From Lachnospiraceae bacterium (lineage in GTDB: Bacteria > Bacillota > Clostridia > Lachnospirales > Lachnospiraceae), in assembly GCA_900766925.1 (NCBI GenBank), contig CAAFXG010000373.1, positions 1-6,236 of the forward strand: a DNA stretch of 6,236 nt, written 5' to 3'. Every line of letters starts with the position of its first letter. Position 1 is the stretch's first letter. Made by a program: the position numbers and the translations under genes. The notes under the pieces were generated by a model. The model saw nothing but the letters and a program-made list of their open reading frames with translations, was not told where the DNA came from and searched no databases. Below are positions 6,024 to 6,236 of this stretch, piece after piece.

Positions 6024-6057
6024 CAAAATTACAAATTCAAATCGTCGCGCATTCAAA
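6024..6057 (-). promoter_or_regulatory. Minus-strand promoter-like sequence inside the MITE
   Basis: On the minus strand, TTTG (6057-6054) is followed after 22 bp by TAATTTTG (6031-6024), a match to TAnnTTTG with spacing slightly longer than usual. It points toward the 3' end of the exported-protein gene, so it could produce antisense RNA across 5845. It probably drove the transposase of the parent IS. Confidence 0.4.
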
Positions 6058-6106
6058 CCTGCTCATAAATGACTATATTTCAGCAATTTCAAAGAACAAT
6101 TCGTTC

Positions 6107-6120
6107 ATTTTAACGGGACA
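6107..6120 (-). repeat. Right terminal inverted repeat of the MITE-like element
   Basis: ATTTTAACGGGACA, the exact reverse complement of 5861-5874. Confidence 0.85.
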
Positions 6121-6172
6121 GTAGTGAGACAAAGGCTAACTCATATCCTGTAAGACTTAATTAATCTTACCC

Positions 6173-6215
6173 AACTATCCACCAATGTGCTTTGCGCCAA
6201 CATTGGTGGATAGTT
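6173..6215. terminator. Perfect 16-bp hairpin downstream of the MITE, probable transcription end
   Basis: AACTATCCACCAATGT (6173-6188) and ACATTGGTGGATAGTT (6200-6215) pair perfectly over 16 bp with an 11-base loop. No T run follows on either strand, so termination is likely but not certain. It was probably the original 3' end of the 341-residue gene's transcript, now pushed away by the 260-bp element. The rest of 6121-6236 has no gene; a quasi-palindrome at 6150-6170 (GTAAGA...TCTTAC around TTAATTAA) is the only other structure seen. Confidence 0.55.
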
Positions 6216-6236
6216 ATGAATATAGTAGAAACATCC

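Larger units (their letters stand above)
5861..6120. mobile_element. 260-bp MITE-like / collapsed IS element
   Basis: The element is bounded by perfect 14-bp terminal inverted repeats, TGTCCCGTTAAAAT at 5861-5874 and ATTTTAACGGGACA at 6107-6120. A further GAACGA is shared just inside each end (5876-5881 on the left, 6101-6106 on the right) with a 2-bp offset. It carries no transposase. A minus-strand promoter-like sequence and a 26-codon minus-strand frame suggest that it is an internally deleted insertion sequence able to move only with a full-length relative. No clear target duplication flanks it (TTAG on the left, GTAG on the right). I cannot assign an IS family. Confidence 0.72.

Noticed and set aside
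6121..6236. tRNA or CRISPR repeat at the 3' end of the window
   Set aside because: The 16-bp hairpin occurs once, without repeated units or cloverleaf features.

Overview
The window looks like an accessory locus from a member of the order Bacteroidales (Bacteroides/Prevotella-like). The evidence is low GC, no recognisable Shine-Dalgarno sequences, promoters of the Bacteroidetes primary-sigma type (TTTG, about 19 bp, TAnnTTTG), and protein families typical of gut Bacteroidales (membrane-anchored TPR/HTH regulators, DUF3244). All protein genes lie on the + strand.

Layout. (1) Bases 20-50 are a promoter for a membrane-spanning TPR/coiled-coil/HTH regulator at 66-1829. Its reading frame is broken by one in-frame TAA at 330-332, leaving an 88-codon N-terminal piece and a ~498-codon C-terminal piece. 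(2) The 157-bp gap 1830-1986 holds five direct copies of a (G)TGTAAT motif in helically phased pairs. The last copy abuts the -33 box of a good Bacteroidetes promoter (1936-1966). (3) From that promoter run three closely spaced genes: a small secreted DUF3244-type protein (1987-2343), a fused GT14-like glycosyltransferase plus SAM methyltransferase (2368-3828), and a 274-residue protein (3862-4686). The third has a distinctive N-terminal module ending GGYVEGMGYV, a Ser/Asp/Gly-rich linker with a DPWGS repeat, and a cysteine-peptidase-like C-terminal domain. (4) After a strong hairpin (4754-4789) comes a 341-residue exported, cysteine-rich protein made of two diverged copies of one domain (4820-5845). 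(5) Fifteen bases after its stop sits a 260-bp element (5861-6120) with 14-bp perfect terminal inverted repeats and no transposase, i.e. a MITE or collapsed IS. A 16-bp perfect hairpin follows at 6173-6215.

Working model (inference). The regulator senses something outside the cytoplasm and, through its C-terminal HTH, acts on the TGTAAT array to switch on the downstream operon. That operon makes a secreted small protein, a glycan or protein modifying enzyme, and a papain/C39-like effector. The exported two-domain protein downstream is a candidate immunity or accessory factor. This resembles a bacteriocin or polymorphic-toxin style cassette, but no step of that model is proven by the sequence. 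The stop codon in the regulator would probably disable or alter control in this strain.
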